Position numbers and translations under genes: made by a program. From contig NZ_CP015105.1 in the NCBI RefSeq assembly GCF_002214545.1, positions 1,550,001-1,614,000 on the forward strand: a DNA stretch of 64,000 nucleotides. The letters are read 5' to 3'. This document shows positions 25,527 to 35,461 of the stretch, one piece after another. The notes below the pieces were generated by a model. The model was not told where the DNA came from. It did no database searches and saw nothing but the letters and a program-made list of their open reading frames with translations. Positions within the stretch are counted from its first letter, which is position 1; every line of letters begins with the position of its first letter. Origin of the DNA: Thermococcus thioreducens. GTDB lineage: Archaea > Methanobacteriota_B > Thermococci > Thermococcales > Thermococcaceae.

Positions 25527-28033
25527 TTTTTGGTAAGGATGAGGAGAGGTACGAGAAAATAAAGCTCCGCGTTGCTGAGGCTTTGAAGAGAGACGTTGGA
25601 AGGGGAATAGTACGCTTCGACAGAAAGTACCAGAAGCAACTCGGCGTTGAGCCGGGAGACATAGTCGAGCTGATCGGGGAGAGGACCACCGCCGCGATAG
25701 TGGCCAACCCCCACCCCGACGACCGCGGGCTGGACATCATCAGGATGGATGGTTACATCAGGAGGAACGCAGGGGTGAGCATAGGGGACTACATCACCGT
25801 CTCCAAGGCGGAGGTGCAGGAGGCGAAGAAGGTTGTTCTGGCGCCGGCCCAGAAAGGTGTCTTCATTCAGATACCTGGGGAGATGGTCAAGGGGAACCTC
25901 CTGGGCAGGCCCGTTCTGAAGGGGGACCTCATCGTCGCAAGCAGCAGGAGCGAAACCTACTACGGCGGCTCACCCTTCGACGAACTGCTCAGGGGCCTCT
26001 TTGAGACCATGCCGATAGGCTTTGGAGAGCTCAAGTTCGTCGTCGTGAACACCGTTCCAAGGGGTATAGTCCAGATAACATACAACACTGAGGTTGAGGT
26101 TCTTCCCCAGGCGGTTGAGATACGCGAGGAAGCCATCCCCGAGGTTACCTACGAGGACATCGGTGGCTTAAGCGACGCGATTCAGAAGATACGCGAGATG
26201 GTCGAGCTCCCGCTCAAGCACCCGGAGCTCTTTGAGCGCCTTGGAATTGAACCGCCGAAGGGTGTGCTCCTCTACGGCCCGCCGGGAACCGGTAAGACCC
26301 TCCTGGCTAAGGCGGTGGCAAACGAGGCAAACGCGCACTTCATAGCCATCAACGGGCCGGAGATCATGAGCAAGTTCTACGGCGAGAGTGAGGAGCGCCT
26401 TAGGGAGATATTCAAAGAAGCTGAGGAGAACGCCCCGAGCATAATCTTCATCGATGAAATTGACGCGATAGCTCCAAAGAGGGAGGAAGTCGTCGGAGAA
26501 GTCGAGAAACGCGTTGTAAGCCAGCTGCTTACCCTGATGGACGGCCTCAAGAGCCGGGGTAAGGTAATAGTTATTGCCGCCACAAACAGGCCGGATGCCC
26601 TTGATCCGGCACTGAGGAGGCCCGGAAGGTTCGACAGGGAGATCGAGGTTGGCGTTCCGGACAAGAAGGGCAGGAAGGAGATACTCCAGATACACACCAG
26701 GGGAATGCCCCTTGAACCAGACTACGACAAGGCAACCGTCCTCAAGGTCCTTAGGGAGCTAATGAAGAGGGAGACCTTTGAGAGGGCAAAGCTGGAGAGG
26801 CTCATCGAGAGGGTCGAGGTTGCGAAGAGCGACGAGGAAGTTAAGGAGGCCCTAAAGAGCGAAGGGGAGATTTATCCAGAGGTCAGGAGCAGGCTGGTAG
26901 ACAGGATGCTTGAAGAGATAGCCGAGAAGACTCACGGCTTTGTCGGTGCTGATTTAGCCGCTTTGGCGAGAGAAGCTGCGATGGTCGTCCTGAGGAGGCT
27001 CATCAACGAGGGCAAGATAAGCCCCGAACAGGAGCGTATTCCTCCGGAGGTTCTCCAGGAGCTTCGCGTTAGAAAGGCCGACTTCTATGAGGCCCTCAAG
27101 ATGGTCGAACCCTCCGCTCTGAGGGAAGTCCTCATAGAGATGCCAAACGTTCACTGGGAGGACATCGGCGGTCTCGACGAGGTAAAGCAGGAGCTCAGGG
27201 AGGCCGTTGAGTGGCCCCTCAAGTACCCGAAGGCCTTCCAGAGGCTCGGAATAGAGCCTCCGAGGGGAGTGCTCCTCTACGGTCCGCCGGGGACGGGTAA
27301 GACTCTCCTGGCCAAGGCTGTAGCAACGGAGAGCGAGGCCAACTTCATAGGCATTCGCGGCCCCGAGGTCCTCTCAAAGTGGGTCGGAGAGAGCGAGAAG
27401 CGCGTGAGGGAGATATTCAGGAAGGCCCGCCAGGCGGCTCCGACGGTGATATTCATCGACGAGATCGACGCCATAGCTCCAGCTAGAGGGAGCGATATGA
27501 GCCGCGTCACAGACAGGCTCATCAACCAGCTTTTAACAGAAATGGACGGCATAGAGCGCAACAGCGGTGTGGTCGTCATTGCCGCCACCAACAGGCCGGA
27601 CATCCTTGACCCAGCACTTCTCAGGCCTGGACGCTTTGACAGGCTCATACTAGTCCCAGCTCCGGACGAGAAGGCCAGACTGGAGATACTGAAGGTCCAT
27701 ACCAGGCGTGTCCCCCTCGCAAAGGACGTCAACCTCCGGGAGCTGGCGAAGAAGACGGAAGGCTACTCCGGAGCTGATATAGAGGCCCTCGTGAGGGAGG
27801 CGGCACTGCTGGCAATGCGCAGGATAATGGCCGAACTTCCAGCTGAGATTGTCGAGGAGGAGAGCGAGGAGTTCCTTGAGAGGCTCAGGGTCTCGCGGAG
27901 GGACTTTGAGGAGGCCCTCAAGAAGGTCAGGCCGAGCATAACCCCGTACATGCTCGACTACTACAGGAACTTCGAGGAGAGCAGGAAGTCACGTGTCGAG
28001 AAGAAGGGAGGGCCGGACTACTACACCTTCTGA
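25523..28033 (+). CDS. CDC48/VCP AAA+ ATPase, copy 1
   Basis: An 836-residue protein unfoldase. The double-psi barrel N domain (residues 1-195) includes [19 protein letters not shown]1 has Walker A GPPGTGKT near 251 and [15 protein letters not shown] near 308. A charged insert of about 60 residues (405-465) precedes the end of D1. D2 has Walker A near 586, Walker [17 protein letters not shown] near 643, and the second region of homology with [19 protein letters not shown]. It ends in a short [14 protein letters not shown] tail. CDC48 extracts and unfolds proteins for the proteasome. Bases 27407-27688 are identical to the second copy. Confidence 0.97.
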   Translation: MIFGKDEERYEKIKLRVAEALKRDVGRGIVRFDRKYQKQLGVEPGDIVELIGERTTAAIVANPHPDDRGLDIIRMDGYIRRNAGVSIGDYITVSKAEVQEAKKVVLAPAQKGVFIQIPGEMVKGNLLGRPVLKGDLIVASSRSETYYGGSPFDELLRGLFETMPIGFGELKFVVVNTVPRGIVQITYNTEVEVLPQAVEIREEAIPEVTYEDIGGLSDAIQKIREMVELPLKHPELFERLGIEPPKGVLLYGPPGTGKTLLAKAVANEANAHFIAINGPEIMSKFYGESEERLREIFKEAEENAPSIIFIDEIDAIAPKREEVVGEVEKRVVSQLLTLMDGLKSRGKVIVIAATNRPDALDPALRRPGRFDREIEVGVPDKKGRKEILQIHTRGMPLEPDYDKATVLKVLRELMKRETFERAKLERLIERVEVAKSDEEVKEALKSEGEIYPEVRSRLVDRMLEEIAEKTHGFVGADLAALAREAAMVVLRRLINEGKISPEQERIPPEVLQELRVRKADFYEALKMVEPSALREVLIEMPNVHWEDIGGLDEVKQELREAVEWPLKYPKAFQRLGIEPPRGVLLYGPPGTGKTLLAKAVATESEANFIGIRGPEVLSKWVGESEKRVREIFRKARQAAPTVIFIDEIDAIAPARGSDMSRVTDRLINQLLTEMDGIERNSGVVVIAATNRPDILDPALLRPGRFDRLILVPAPDEKARLEILKVHTRRVPLAKDVNLRELAKKTEGYSGADIEALVREAALLAMRRIMAELPAEIVEEESEEFLERLRVSRRDFEEALKKVRPSITPYMLDYYRNFEESRKSRVEKKGGPDYYTF
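27407..27688 (+). repeat. 282-bp tract identical to CDC48-2 (43775-44056)
   Basis: Reading both genes base by base, 27407-27688 and 43775-44056 match at every position, including third codon bases, then diverge sharply on both sides (GCGTG/ACATC on the left; C/T at 27689/44057). The tract encodes D2 from just before Walker B to after the arginine fingers. Elsewhere the two genes differ freely at silent sites. This is the mark of recent gene conversion. Confidence 0.95.
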
Positions 28034-28108
28034 TTTCCTTTCCTTTTGGAAAAAGTTTTATACGTTGGTGCCCAAGAACTTACACGATTAAACCGAGGGG
28101 TGGCGAAA

Positions 28109-28435
28109 ATGGTCAAGATAATAGCCTCCAAGCTTAGGGACGTGGAGCTGATAACCGACACCGGCATAAGGCTCGGCTGGGTCTATGACCTCAGCTTCGA
28201 TGAGGAAACCGGCGATATTCTTGTGATAGTTGCCGAGCCCGATGAGGATCTCGATACGAGCGAATTTGTCACCGATCACGAGGGTCTTCTCCTCATACCG
28301 GTGAGCGCGGTTAAGAGCATCGGCGAGGTAATCATAATAGACTCGGGCAAGCTCGCGGTCAAGTCCAAGCTCAGGAGGGTCGGGGCGATAAAGAGAAGGC
28401 TCTCTGAGGAGGAGTCCCAGACTCCGGGGGAGTGA
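28109..28435 (+). CDS. PRC-barrel domain protein
   Basis: A 108-residue protein. The core SKLRDVELITDTGIRLGWVYDLSFDEETGDILVIV is the PRC-barrel beta fold, and the second half (LLLIPVSAVKSIGEVIIID) repeats its typical closing strands. PRC barrels occur in photosynthetic reaction centres, RimM and archaeal CdvA. Stand-alone archaeal forms have unknown function. The start at 28109 follows GGGGTGGCG. It is convergent with the metallophosphoesterase, eight bases apart. Confidence 0.85.
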   Translation: MVKIIASKLRDVELITDTGIRLGWVYDLSFDEETGDILVIVAEPDEDLDTSEFVTDHEGLLLIPVSAVKSIGEVIIIDSGKLAVKSKLRRVGAIKRRLSEEESQTPGE

Positions 28436-28443
28436 CCCCCCTC

Positions 28444-29151
28444 TCAATATCCCTCGTAGAGCCTCATTGCCAAGAACCTTGGAAGTCCCGCTTCTATTAT
28501 CTTCTCCGCTGCAGAATCAACATCGTATTCTACCCGGTGGAACTCAACGTTGTCAGGCGGCTCCCTTTCGGTGTCGATCAGCGCATAGGCCGCCCTCCAG
28601 TCGCCGTCCCTTGGCTGGCCGACGCCGCCGGGGTTTATAACCCTCCTGCCGTCTATCACCCTCAGCATTGGGACATGGGTGTGGCCGACGAGCAGGTCGT
28701 CCTGCCTGACGTAGCTGAGAACGGAGCGCAACTCCAAATCCGAGAACCAGGGAAACAGATACTCATCCAAGGGAGCACGCGGCGAGCCGTGGATGAGGAG
28801 GTAGCTCCTACCGGTATCATCTGTGAAGAGCTGCCTTATCGGTAGCCCCCTGAGGAACTCAAGGTTCTCCGTTGTCATCACCCGCTGGTGCCACCTCACA
28901 GCCTGCCTCGCGTAGGGGTTGAAGCCCCAGTCGAGGCCAAACGCCACCGCGTTGTCGTGGTTGCCGCGTACGCAGAGGAAGGTTCTCTTCTCCATTTGCC
29001 TTCGGGCGAACTCTACGACCTCGTTTGGGCTCGCCCCGTAGCCGACCAGGTCACCCATGCAGAGAATGACATCGGCATTCCTTACCTCCCGCCACACGGC
29101 CTTCAGCGCCTCCAGGTTGGAGTGGATGTCCGAGATCAGGGCGACGAGCAT
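28444..29151 (-). CDS. Calcineurin-like metallophosphoesterase
   Basis: A 235-residue metallophosphoesterase. Motifs appear in order: ALISDIHSNLEAL, ILCMGDLVGYGASP, VRGNHDNAV, LIHGSPRAP and LLVGHTHVPMLRV. These provide the two-metal site. The SDIHSN and GNHD forms fit the YfcE/MJ0936 branch that cleaves phosphodiesters. The natural substrate is not evident. Confidence 0.92.
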   Translation of the reverse strand: MLVALISDIHSNLEALKAVWREVRNADVILCMGDLVGYGASPNEVVEFARRQMEKRTFLCVRGNHDNAVAFGLDWGFNPYARQAVRWHQRVMTTENLEFLRGLPIRQLFTDDTGRSYLLIHGSPRAPLDEYLFPWFSDLELRSVLSYVRQDDLLVGHTHVPMLRVIDGRRVINPGGVGQPRDGDWRAAYALIDTEREPPDNVEFHRVEYDVDSAAEKIIEAGLPRFLAMRLYEGY

Positions 29152-29245
29152 AGGGGCTCCCCATAGTTATCTGAGAAGTGCACGTTAAAAACACTTGCCG
29201 GGAGAACCGGACAACAAACCGAAGAATTAGAATGGGAGAGGGGAA

Positions 29246-30640
29246 TCACTCCCTCCTCTGCCTGGCCTTCCACCTGCTCCAGCGGTAGAGCGCGGCTAAG
29301 GCCTTTATGGCCCTCTCCGGCTCTGGATATGCAGGGATTCCTTCCTCGTTGAGCATGTCGATGGCTTCCTTGGCCTCTATGCCGCCGACGATTGCAACGA
29401 CGAGGGGCTTCTTCCTGCCGCTCTCGTTGTACTCGCGGATGACTATCTTGGCCAAGTCACGCGGGTCGAGCACGGCCGTCTGGCAGTAGAGGACGGCTAT
29501 GCTGTGCATGTTCGGGTTGGCGAGGGCGTCTCTGACGGCACCCTCGTAGCTCTCCGCGCCGGCCATTCCTGTGAGATCGACGGGGTTCTTGTAGGAACCG
29601 AAGGGCGGCATGTGGTTGGCGAAGACCCTCAGCTCATCGAGGTCGTCATAGAGGTGCAGCCCCTCCTCCTCGGCCGCATCGGTGGCCATAACTCCTATTC
29701 CGCCGCCGTTGGTGAGAATGACGAGGTTCTCTCCCTCCGGCTCCGGCAGGTTGCTGAGTGTTCTCGCCCAGTCGAAGGCCTCACCGATGGTTAGAGCCCT
29801 GAGAACGCCGCTCTGCTTGAAGGCAGCTGTGTAGATGCTGTCGGCACCGGCAAGCGAACCGGTGTGTGAAGCGGCGGCCTTGGCGCCGCGCTCGCTCCTT
29901 CCGGCCTTGATGATGATTATCGGCTTCTCCTTGCTGACCTCCTTGGCGACCTCCATGAAGCGCCTTCCATCCTTGACGCCCTCCATGTATATGAGAATCG
30001 CCTTGGTGTTGTCGTCGGTCTTGAAGAACTCAAGCAGATCGGCATCATCGATGTCGCTCTTGTTTCCGACGCTGACGACCGCTGAAAGGCCAACCTTCTC
30101 AAGGATCGTCCAGCCCATGAGGGCTATTCCGAGCGCTCCGCTCTGACTGATGAGGGCGAGGCTACCCGGCATGACGTCGGTCGGGCCGAAGGTAGCGTTC
30201 ATCTTGGCGGGTGTGTAGACTACACCGAAGATGTTCGGGCCGAGTATTCTCATGCCGTACTTGTGCGCTATCTCAACTATCTGCCTCTCGACCTTCTTGC
30301 CCTCTTCGCCGAGCTCACCGAAGCCAGAGCTTATTATTGGGAGAACCTTGACACCCTTCTTTCCGGCCTCCTCGACGCCCTGCGGAACGAACTTGGCCGG
30401 AACGACGATGACCGCCATGTCAATCTCGTCCGGGACGTCAAGGATGCTCCTGTAGGACTTGAACTTTCTCCCGTTTATCTCAATCTCAACACCCTTGATG
30501 TTGATCGGGTATATCTTCCCATCGTAGCCGTACTCAACGAGGTTTTTCATAACAGCGTATCCTATCTTGCCCGGTTTTTCAGAAGCGCCGATGACGGCGA
30601 TGCTCTTGGGTCTAAAGAGAGCTTCCAGGTTCCCATCCAT
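29246..30640 (-). CDS. acdA: Acetyl-CoA synthetase (ADP-forming), alpha subunit
   Basis: This enzyme makes ATP from acyl-CoA and ADP at the end of sugar and peptide fermentation, a hallmark of Thermococcales. The 464-residue alpha subunit has the CoA-binding fold (KSIAVIGASEKPGKIGYAVM), ILGPNIFGVV, ISQSGALG, and the phospho-histidine region AASHTGSLAGAD. The beta subunit is not nearby. The start at 30640 follows GAGGTGG; a GTG three codons upstream overlaps that site. A GTTATAACT element lies about 50 bases upstream. Confidence 0.95.
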   Translation of the reverse strand: MDGNLEALFRPKSIAVIGASEKPGKIGYAVMKNLVEYGYDGKIYPINIKGVEIEINGRKFKSYRSILDVPDEIDMAVIVVPAKFVPQGVEEAGKKGVKVLPIISSGFGELGEEGKKVERQIVEIAHKYGMRILGPNIFGVVYTPAKMNATFGPTDVMPGSLALISQSGALGIALMGWTILEKVGLSAVVSVGNKSDIDDADLLEFFKTDDNTKAILIYMEGVKDGRRFMEVAKEVSKEKPIIIIKAGRSERGAKAAASHTGSLAGADSIYTAAFKQSGVLRALTIGEAFDWARTLSNLPEPEGENLVILTNGGGIGVMATDAAEEEGLHLYDDLDELRVFANHMPPFGSYKNPVDLTGMAGAESYEGAVRDALANPNMHSIAVLYCQTAVLDPRDLAKIVIREYNESGRKKPLVVAIVGGIEAKEAIDMLNEEGIPAYPEPERAIKALAALYRWSRWKARQRRE

Positions 30641-30880
30641 CTCAACCACCTCACCTGAATGAAAGTCACAGTTTCACGTCCGTAAAACGAGTTATAACTT
30701 TTCCCTTCTCTTTTTGACGATAAAAAGCTCGACGGACGTTAAAAGAACCGAAGGTTGGGCACCTAATATTTAGAACACCCGGATGGCCTTGAGCTCTGAA
30801 CGTTGGCATGTCCCCGAACCAGCCCAGATATCCCGAAAACCTTTTCTTTTTCGGGACGTGCTATCACAGGGTGGGCTCAG

Positions 30881-31318
30881 ATGAGACAACCGACAGAAAT
30901 CGGGAGGTCTGTAATGACGTGGCTAAACGTTCTCTTTGATGTAGTGGTTATCGCACTCGCAACGCTCACGATGGCGTATATAGTCTACATAATGTGGAGA
31001 CTGGTCATAAACTCCTTTAATAACTTTGACGTCGAGACCGTTCTCCACCAGATAGTCCTCGTGATAATATTCCTTGAAATATTTGAGCTATTGGCGATGT
31101 ACATTAAAGACCACCATGTTAGTATGCGCAACGTTGTCGAGCTGGGTGTTCTGGCAATAGTGAGAAAAATAGTGGTGACCCTCGATTACAGCAGGATTGA
31201 GTGGACAACCCTCGTGGGGATGTCCCTCCTGATGTTTGTAATGGGCTGGATATACGTCCAGGAAAGAAAGCGCATTACACAGCACGAGGAATTCCTTATG
31301 GAGCACAGGGGCCGATGA
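30881..31318 (+). CDS. PsiE-like membrane protein
   Basis: A 145-residue protein with four hydrophobic segments. The middle ILEIFELLAMYIKDHHVSMRN-like stretch and ELGVLAIVRKIVV match the phosphate-starvation-inducible PsiE family. The start at 30881 follows GGTGGGC; earlier in-frame methionines lack a site. PsiE function is unknown. A hairpin-like CCCTC-TCTG-GAGGG element follows its stop (about 31328-31341). Confidence 0.8.
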   Translation: MRQPTEIGRSVMTWLNVLFDVVVIALATLTMAYIVYIMWRLVINSFNNFDVETVLHQIVLVIIFLEIFELLAMYIKDHHVSMRNVVELGVLAIVRKIVVTLDYSRIEWTTLVGMSLLMFVMGWIYVQERKRITQHEEFLMEHRGR

Positions 31319-31411
31319 CAAGCCTTCCCCTCTCTGAGGGGTGGTGAGCAATCCAGTAGGCCGAGGCAAAGGCTAAAATATTGCTCCCCCAATTTTTCTT
31401 AGGTGGGTGTT

Positions 31412-32437
31412 ATGGGCGTACAGATAGGTGAGTTAATCCCTAAGAAAGAGATAGAACTCGAGAACCTCTATGGCAGGAAGGTGGCGGTAGATGCCTTCAA
31501 CGCCGTTTACCAGTTCCTCTCAACAATAAGACAGCGCGATGGAACGCCGCTCATGGACTCCCGCGGGAGGATAACCTCCCACCTGAGCGGGCTCTTCTAC
31601 AGGAACATCAACCTTATGGAGGCAGGAATAAAGCCAGCGTATGTTTTTGACGGGAAGTCCCCGGAATTCAAAAAGAAGGAGATAGAGAAGCGCCGTGAGG
31701 CCAGGAAAGAGGCCGAGGAGAAGTGGTACGAGGCTCTGGAGCGCGGGGACCTTGAGGAGGCCAAGAAGTACGCGATGCGTGCAACCAGAGTCAACGATCA
31801 ACTGATAAACGACGCCAAAAGGCTCCTTGAGCTGATGGGAATTCCCGTAATTCAGGCGCCGAGCGAGGGTGAGGCCCAGGCCGCCTACATGGCCGCCAAA
31901 AAGAAGGTCTACGCTTCCGCGAGTCAGGACTACGACTCGCTCCTCTTCGGTGCGCCCCGGCTCGTGAGGAACGTGACAATAACCGGCAGGAGAAAGCTCC
32001 CCGGAAAGAACGTCTACGTTGATGTCCGGCCCGAGTTGATAGTCCTTGAGGAGGTTCTCAGGGAGCTCGGCGTGGACAGGGAGAAGCTCATCGAGATGGC
32101 CATACTGGTCGGCACGGACTACAATCCCGGGGGGATAAAGGGCATCGGGCCCAAGAAGGCCCTCACCATCGTTAAGCGGAGCAAAGACCCGCTGAAGAAG
32201 TACAACAAAGAGAGCGAAGTCGACCTCTACGCGATAAAGGAGTTCTTCCTCAATCCACCTGTCACAGACGAGTACGAGCTCAAGTGGCGTGAACCCGACG
32301 AGGGGGGAATCCTCAAGTTCCTCTGCGACGAGCACGACTTCAGTGAGGAGAGGGTAAAAAACGGCCTTGAGAGGCTGAAAAAAGCTGTAAAGGCAGGAAA
32401 GCAGTCAACCCTTGAGAGCTGGTTCGGGAAGCGCTGA
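31412..32437 (+). CDS. fen: Flap endonuclease FEN-1
   Basis: FEN-1 removes 5-prime flaps during Okazaki fragment maturation and base excision repair. The 341-residue protein has the N region [12 protein letters not shown], the I region [27 protein letters not shown], and the helix-hairpin-helix [18 protein letters not shown]. Its C-terminus QSTLESWFG is a clear PCNA-interacting peptide. The start at 31412 follows GGTGGG. It converges with tfb across a T-rich gap. Confidence 0.97.
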   Translation: MGVQIGELIPKKEIELENLYGRKVAVDAFNAVYQFLSTIRQRDGTPLMDSRGRITSHLSGLFYRNINLMEAGIKPAYVFDGKSPEFKKKEIEKRREARKEAEEKWYEALERGDLEEAKKYAMRATRVNDQLINDAKRLLELMGIPVIQAPSEGEAQAAYMAAKKKVYASASQDYDSLLFGAPRLVRNVTITGRRKLPGKNVYVDVRPELIVLEEVLRELGVDREKLIEMAILVGTDYNPGGIKGIGPKKALTIVKRSKDPLKKYNKESEVDLYAIKEFFLNPPVTDEYELKWREPDEGGILKFLCDEHDFSEERVKNGLERLKKAVKAGKQSTLESWFGKR

Positions 32438-32459
32438 ACTTCGCCTTTTTATTTCAAAC

Positions 32460-33359
32460 TTAAACCGGAATCTTAAGGTTGAGCTTGTCCACAAGCTCCT
32501 TGTAGCGGTTTCTGACGGTGACCTCGGTGACGCGGGCGACTTCCGCAACTTCCCGCTGGGTCCTCTTCTCGTCCTCAAGCAAACCGGCAATGTATAGCGC
32601 CGCCGCAACCAGACCCGCGGGGCTCTTTCCGCTCGTCAGTCCTTTATCGTAGGCCTCGTCAAGTATGGCTATGGCCCTCCTCCGCACCCTCTCGCTGAGC
32701 CCCAGCTCATCGGCGAACTTGTTGACGTAGTCAGTGGGCTTAACGAAGAGCTTCTTTGGCGTGAGGTTGAGGTTTCTGGCAATAAAGCGGAAGCTCCTGC
32801 CTATCTCCTTCTTGTCAACACGGGATATGTCGGCTATCTCGTCGAGGGTTCTCGGAACCTTGAGGAGTCTGCAGGCGGCGTAGACACATGCCGCTATGAC
32901 GCTCTCTATGGAGCGTCCCCTTATGAGGCCCTTCCTGACGGCCTCACGGTAGAGCCTCGCGGCCTCTTCCTCAACGTGCCTCGGGAGCTTGAGCTGTGAG
33001 GCTATTCTATCCAGCTCGCTCAAAGCGAAGGCAAGGTTACGCTCGGCCGCATCGCTTACCCTCAAGCGGGACTGCCACTTTCTAAGTCTGTACATCTTCT
33101 CGCGCATAAGTCCGGAGAGGTTCCTGTCTATGCCGATGTCGGTCGAAAGACCCTTGTCGTGCAGAAGAATGCTCTCCGGGGCACCAACGCGCGCCCTTTT
33201 CTCCCTCTGGCTCGCGTCAAAAGCGCGCCATTCGGGGCCCATATCTATGACGTTCTCCTCAATAACGTAACCGCAAACCTTACAGACGACCTCTCCCCTA
33301 CCCGGGTCGTAGATGAACTCCGTCGAGCCGCAGACCGGGCAGACCCTACGCTTGCTCAC
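32460..33359 (-). CDS. tfb: Transcription initiation factor TFB
   Basis: TFB recruits archaeal RNA polymerase to the TBP-bound promoter. The 299-residue protein has an N-terminal zinc ribbon with Cys7, Cys10, Cys26 and Cys29, then the B-finger region GPEWRAFDASQREKRAR. Two cyclin-like repeats follow, ending EKRTQREVAEVARVTEVTVRNR with the BRE-reading helix-turn-helix. Thermococcales usually carry two TFBs; which one this is cannot be settled here. Confidence 0.96.
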   Translation of the reverse strand: MSKRRVCPVCGSTEFIYDPGRGEVVCKVCGYVIEENVIDMGPEWRAFDASQREKRARVGAPESILLHDKGLSTDIGIDRNLSGLMREKMYRLRKWQSRLRVSDAAERNLAFALSELDRIASQLKLPRHVEEEAARLYREAVRKGLIRGRSIESVIAACVYAACRLLKVPRTLDEIADISRVDKKEIGRSFRFIARNLNLTPKKLFVKPTDYVNKFADELGLSERVRRRAIAILDEAYDKGLTSGKSPAGLVAAALYIAGLLEDEKRTQREVAEVARVTEVTVRNRYKELVDKLNLKIPV

Positions 33360-33397
33360 TCAAACACCCCCAACCGGCCGGCTATTTTATAAAGCCC

Positions 33398-33676
33398 TTA
33401 TAAACCTTCTCCTTTTTTCACAACGTAGCGGAGTAACCAGGCGAGGTCCTCGCGCTTGAAGGTTATCCGCTCCAGAACCCGGACGTCCCAGTCGTCCTCA
33501 ACTATGTTGGCGTAAATCCAGAGGAATACAGGGTCATCGTCAGTCCCAACGTGCAGGTTCCTGTAGAGAACATCAACGGTTCCGTCCTTGTTCTTCTTAA
33601 CCGAGACGGCCTTCCAGGTTTCAAGACTAACCTCTCCCTTCTCGTCCAGTATTTTGACTATCTCCCTGGCGTCCAT
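33398..33676 (-). CDS. Conserved hypothetical protein, 92 aa
   Basis: A small soluble protein. A possible short helix-turn segment (REIVKILDEKGEVSLETWK) is followed by beta strands (AVSVKKNKDGTVDVLYRN, DDPVFLWIYANIVED) and a final helix. The product is acidic in the middle with a basic tail. It lies 15 bases downstream of the PDCD5-like gene on the same strand, so they are likely co-transcribed with the S19e cluster. No family was recognised. Confidence 0.7.
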   Translation of the reverse strand: MDAREIVKILDEKGEVSLETWKAVSVKKNKDGTVDVLYRNLHVGTDDDPVFLWIYANIVEDDWDVRVLERITFKREDLAWLLRYVVKKGEGL

Positions 33677-33691
33677 GAAGGCACCTTCTGG

Positions 33692-34030
33692 CTACCATTT
33701 AATCTTGAAGTCCCGTCTCGTCCTTGCGTCAATCTGGGCGAGTATTTTCTTCAGCTTGGCGTCGTCTATGGGCTCCCTTATCTGTCCGGCCTGGTAGAGC
33801 TGGACGAGGACGAGCTGAACCTGTCTCGCGAGCTCTGGCTTAACGAGCTTCACCCTTCCGAGCCTTTCCCTGGCCTCCGGCGTGAGGATCCTTCTCATTA
33901 TCGCATCTAGCTGAGCCTCAAGCTCCATCTCCTGCCTTATGGCCTCTTCCTGAGCCTTCTGCTGCTCAAGATACTTCTTCTGAAGCTCCATGAGCTTGCG
34001 CTTCCTGATCTCCTCTATGTCCTCGGCCAT
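33692..34030 (-). CDS. PDCD5-like DNA-binding protein
   Basis: A 112-residue helical protein. A charged Lys/Glu/Gln helix (KRKLMELQKKYLEQQKAQEE) leads into the conserved triple-helix core ILTPEARERLGRVKLVKPEL and QIREPIDDAKLKKILAQI, the PDCD5/TFAR19 signature. Archaeal members bind DNA; their exact role is not established. It sits next to ribosomal genes, as is common in archaea. Confidence 0.93.
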   Translation of the reverse strand: MAEDIEEIRKRKLMELQKKYLEQQKAQEEAIRQEMELEAQLDAIMRRILTPEARERLGRVKLVKPELARQVQLVLVQLYQAGQIREPIDDAKLKKILAQIDARTRRDFKIKW

Positions 34031-34135
34031 CCTCTCACCCCCATGCTAAGGTTAGGCCTCCGGTTAAAAAGGTATTGGGTTCTGAGAACCGGAGAAAGGT
34101 CAGACAGAAGCTAACAAGGGAAAAGGGCAGAGCCC

Positions 34136-34588
34136 TCAGTACTTCTTGAGCTCCGGAATCTGCTCCTCAAGCTCCTTCTTGAGCTCGGTGGCAATCTTGT
34201 CGAGGAAGCTCTGTCCCTGCGGGGTGACAATCCTGCCCTCGCCCGGAACCTTCTGGACGAAGCCGGCAGCCTCAAGCTGCTGGAGGGCCTTCCTTATGAT
34301 GCCCCCGCCGGCCTTGTAGAAGTGCTCCGGGGCGTGCCCGCGGTTCTTCCTGCCGCCGTACCAGGTGCGGAGCCTCTCGATTCCGACCGGGCCGTCGATG
34401 TAGATCTTCCTGAAGATGCTTGCAACCCTGTAGTACCACCAGTCCTCCTGCTCCGGAAGGCGCTCCTTGTGCCTGCCGGTCTTGACGAACGGGGCCCACT
34501 CGGGCGGCTTTATGGCCTCGATCTCCTTGAGAGCCTTTGCAACCCTCTCCACGAGCAAATCACCGGGAACGTCGTAAACGGTCGCCAT
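34136..34588 (-). CDS. rps19e: Ribosomal protein eS19
   Basis: A 150-residue small-subunit protein shared by archaea and eukaryotes. Key segments are [20 protein letters not shown], the [20 protein letters not shown] core, and the [20 protein letters not shown] loop that binds rRNA. The length is standard. It is three bases downstream of the CRM-domain gene, in the same operon. Confidence 0.97.
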   Translation of the reverse strand: MATVYDVPGDLLVERVAKALKEIEAIKPPEWAPFVKTGRHKERLPEQEDWWYYRVASIFRKIYIDGPVGIERLRTWYGGRKNRGHAPEHFYKAGGGIIRKALQQLEAAGFVQKVPGEGRIVTPQGQSFLDKIATELKKELEEQIPELKKY

Positions 34589-34591
34589 CTT

Positions 34592-35008
34592 TCAATCCCT
34601 CCCCTTCTTGAATTTCCTCCTGAATTGAGCGATATCGAGCCTGACTTTCTTAACGGGCTTCTCCTCCCGCTTTTCCTTCGAAAGCTCCTTTCTCTGGAGC
34701 TTCCTTAAATACTTTTCCCAACCTTCCCTCGGTTTGAACAATATAAACCTTTTGCCGCGAACTTCTATGAGCTCGCTGTCGGTGAGCTCGGCCACCTTCT
34801 CGGCCAGCTCCTTCCTGTCGAGGCCGGTTGAGATGAGCGCACCTTTTCTGATCTCCACTTTAAGGATGCCGTCCTTCTCAAGCTGGGTGTTTATCTCCTC
34901 AATCACACCCTCATCCAGTCCCCTCTTACCTATCCAGGCTCGCGGGGGGATGTCGTAGTATCTCGCCCTTATCGCCCTTCTCACCTTTCCGGGTAAGCGT
35001 TTCTCCAT
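34592..35008 (-). CDS. YhbY/CRM-domain RNA-binding protein
   Basis: A 138-residue protein. The segment IGKRGLDEGVIEEINTQLEK, followed by ILKVEIRKGA and LIEVRGKRFILFKP, is the CRM (YhbY-like) fold with its GxxG-type loop, associated with ribosome assembly. A basic tail (ELSKEKREEKPVKKVR, FRRKFKKGR) likely adds RNA affinity. The start at 35008 follows GAGGTGAGAG. Position ahead of S19e supports a ribosomal link. Confidence 0.87.
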   Translation of the reverse strand: MEKRLPGKVRRAIRARYYDIPPRAWIGKRGLDEGVIEEINTQLEKDGILKVEIRKGALISTGLDRKELAEKVAELTDSELIEVRGKRFILFKPREGWEKYLRKLQRKELSKEKREEKPVKKVRLDIAQFRRKFKKGRD

Positions 35009-35065
35009 CTCTCTCACCTCTTAGCTCTCGCGGTAGAGGGCTTTAAAAAGGTTGGCCTTTTAAAG

Positions 35066-35461
35066 CTATTTACTGAAGTGCTCCATAGCTTCTTCTGGTG
35101 TGAAGACCTCAGGAAGCCATCCGAAGTGCTTCTTGTTGTAAGTGATCAGCGGGGCGTTGAGTTTCAGCGCCAAGGCACCTATCATGTAATCCCTGGCGTT
35201 TTTGGAGAAGTCCCAGTGACCGATAGCGGAATTCACGGCAAGTTCAGCGCAGGTTTCATCAAATCCCATAACTTTAATTCCCAGAGAATCAAAGATTGCC
35301 ATTAACTTGCTCTTCGCTTCGGGCAGGCCTTTTCGTCGGGCGTATCTGTAGAGCAGTTCCATGTAGACGACGGAGCTCGTAACGGGTTCAAGACTCGATT
35401 CCATCAACCATTCTAAAAAAGTACTGTTGTTGAAGGCGTTTGTGTCCAGGACTATTTTCAT
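35066..35461 (-). CDS. vapC: VapC-type PIN-domain toxin
   Basis: A 131-residue PIN ribonuclease. Asp6 in IVLDTNAFN, a glutamate in VVYMELLYRYA and the aspartate of ARDYMIGALALKLN provide the usual acidic cluster; LITYNKKHFGWL follows. Its start overlaps the antitoxin stop by four bases. VapC toxins cleave specific RNAs; the target is unknown. Confidence 0.88.
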   Translation of the reverse strand: MKIVLDTNAFNNSTFLEWLMESSLEPVTSSVVYMELLYRYARRKGLPEAKSKLMAIFDSLGIKVMGFDETCAELAVNSAIGHWDFSKNARDYMIGALALKLNAPLITYNKKHFGWLPEVFTPEEAMEHFSK

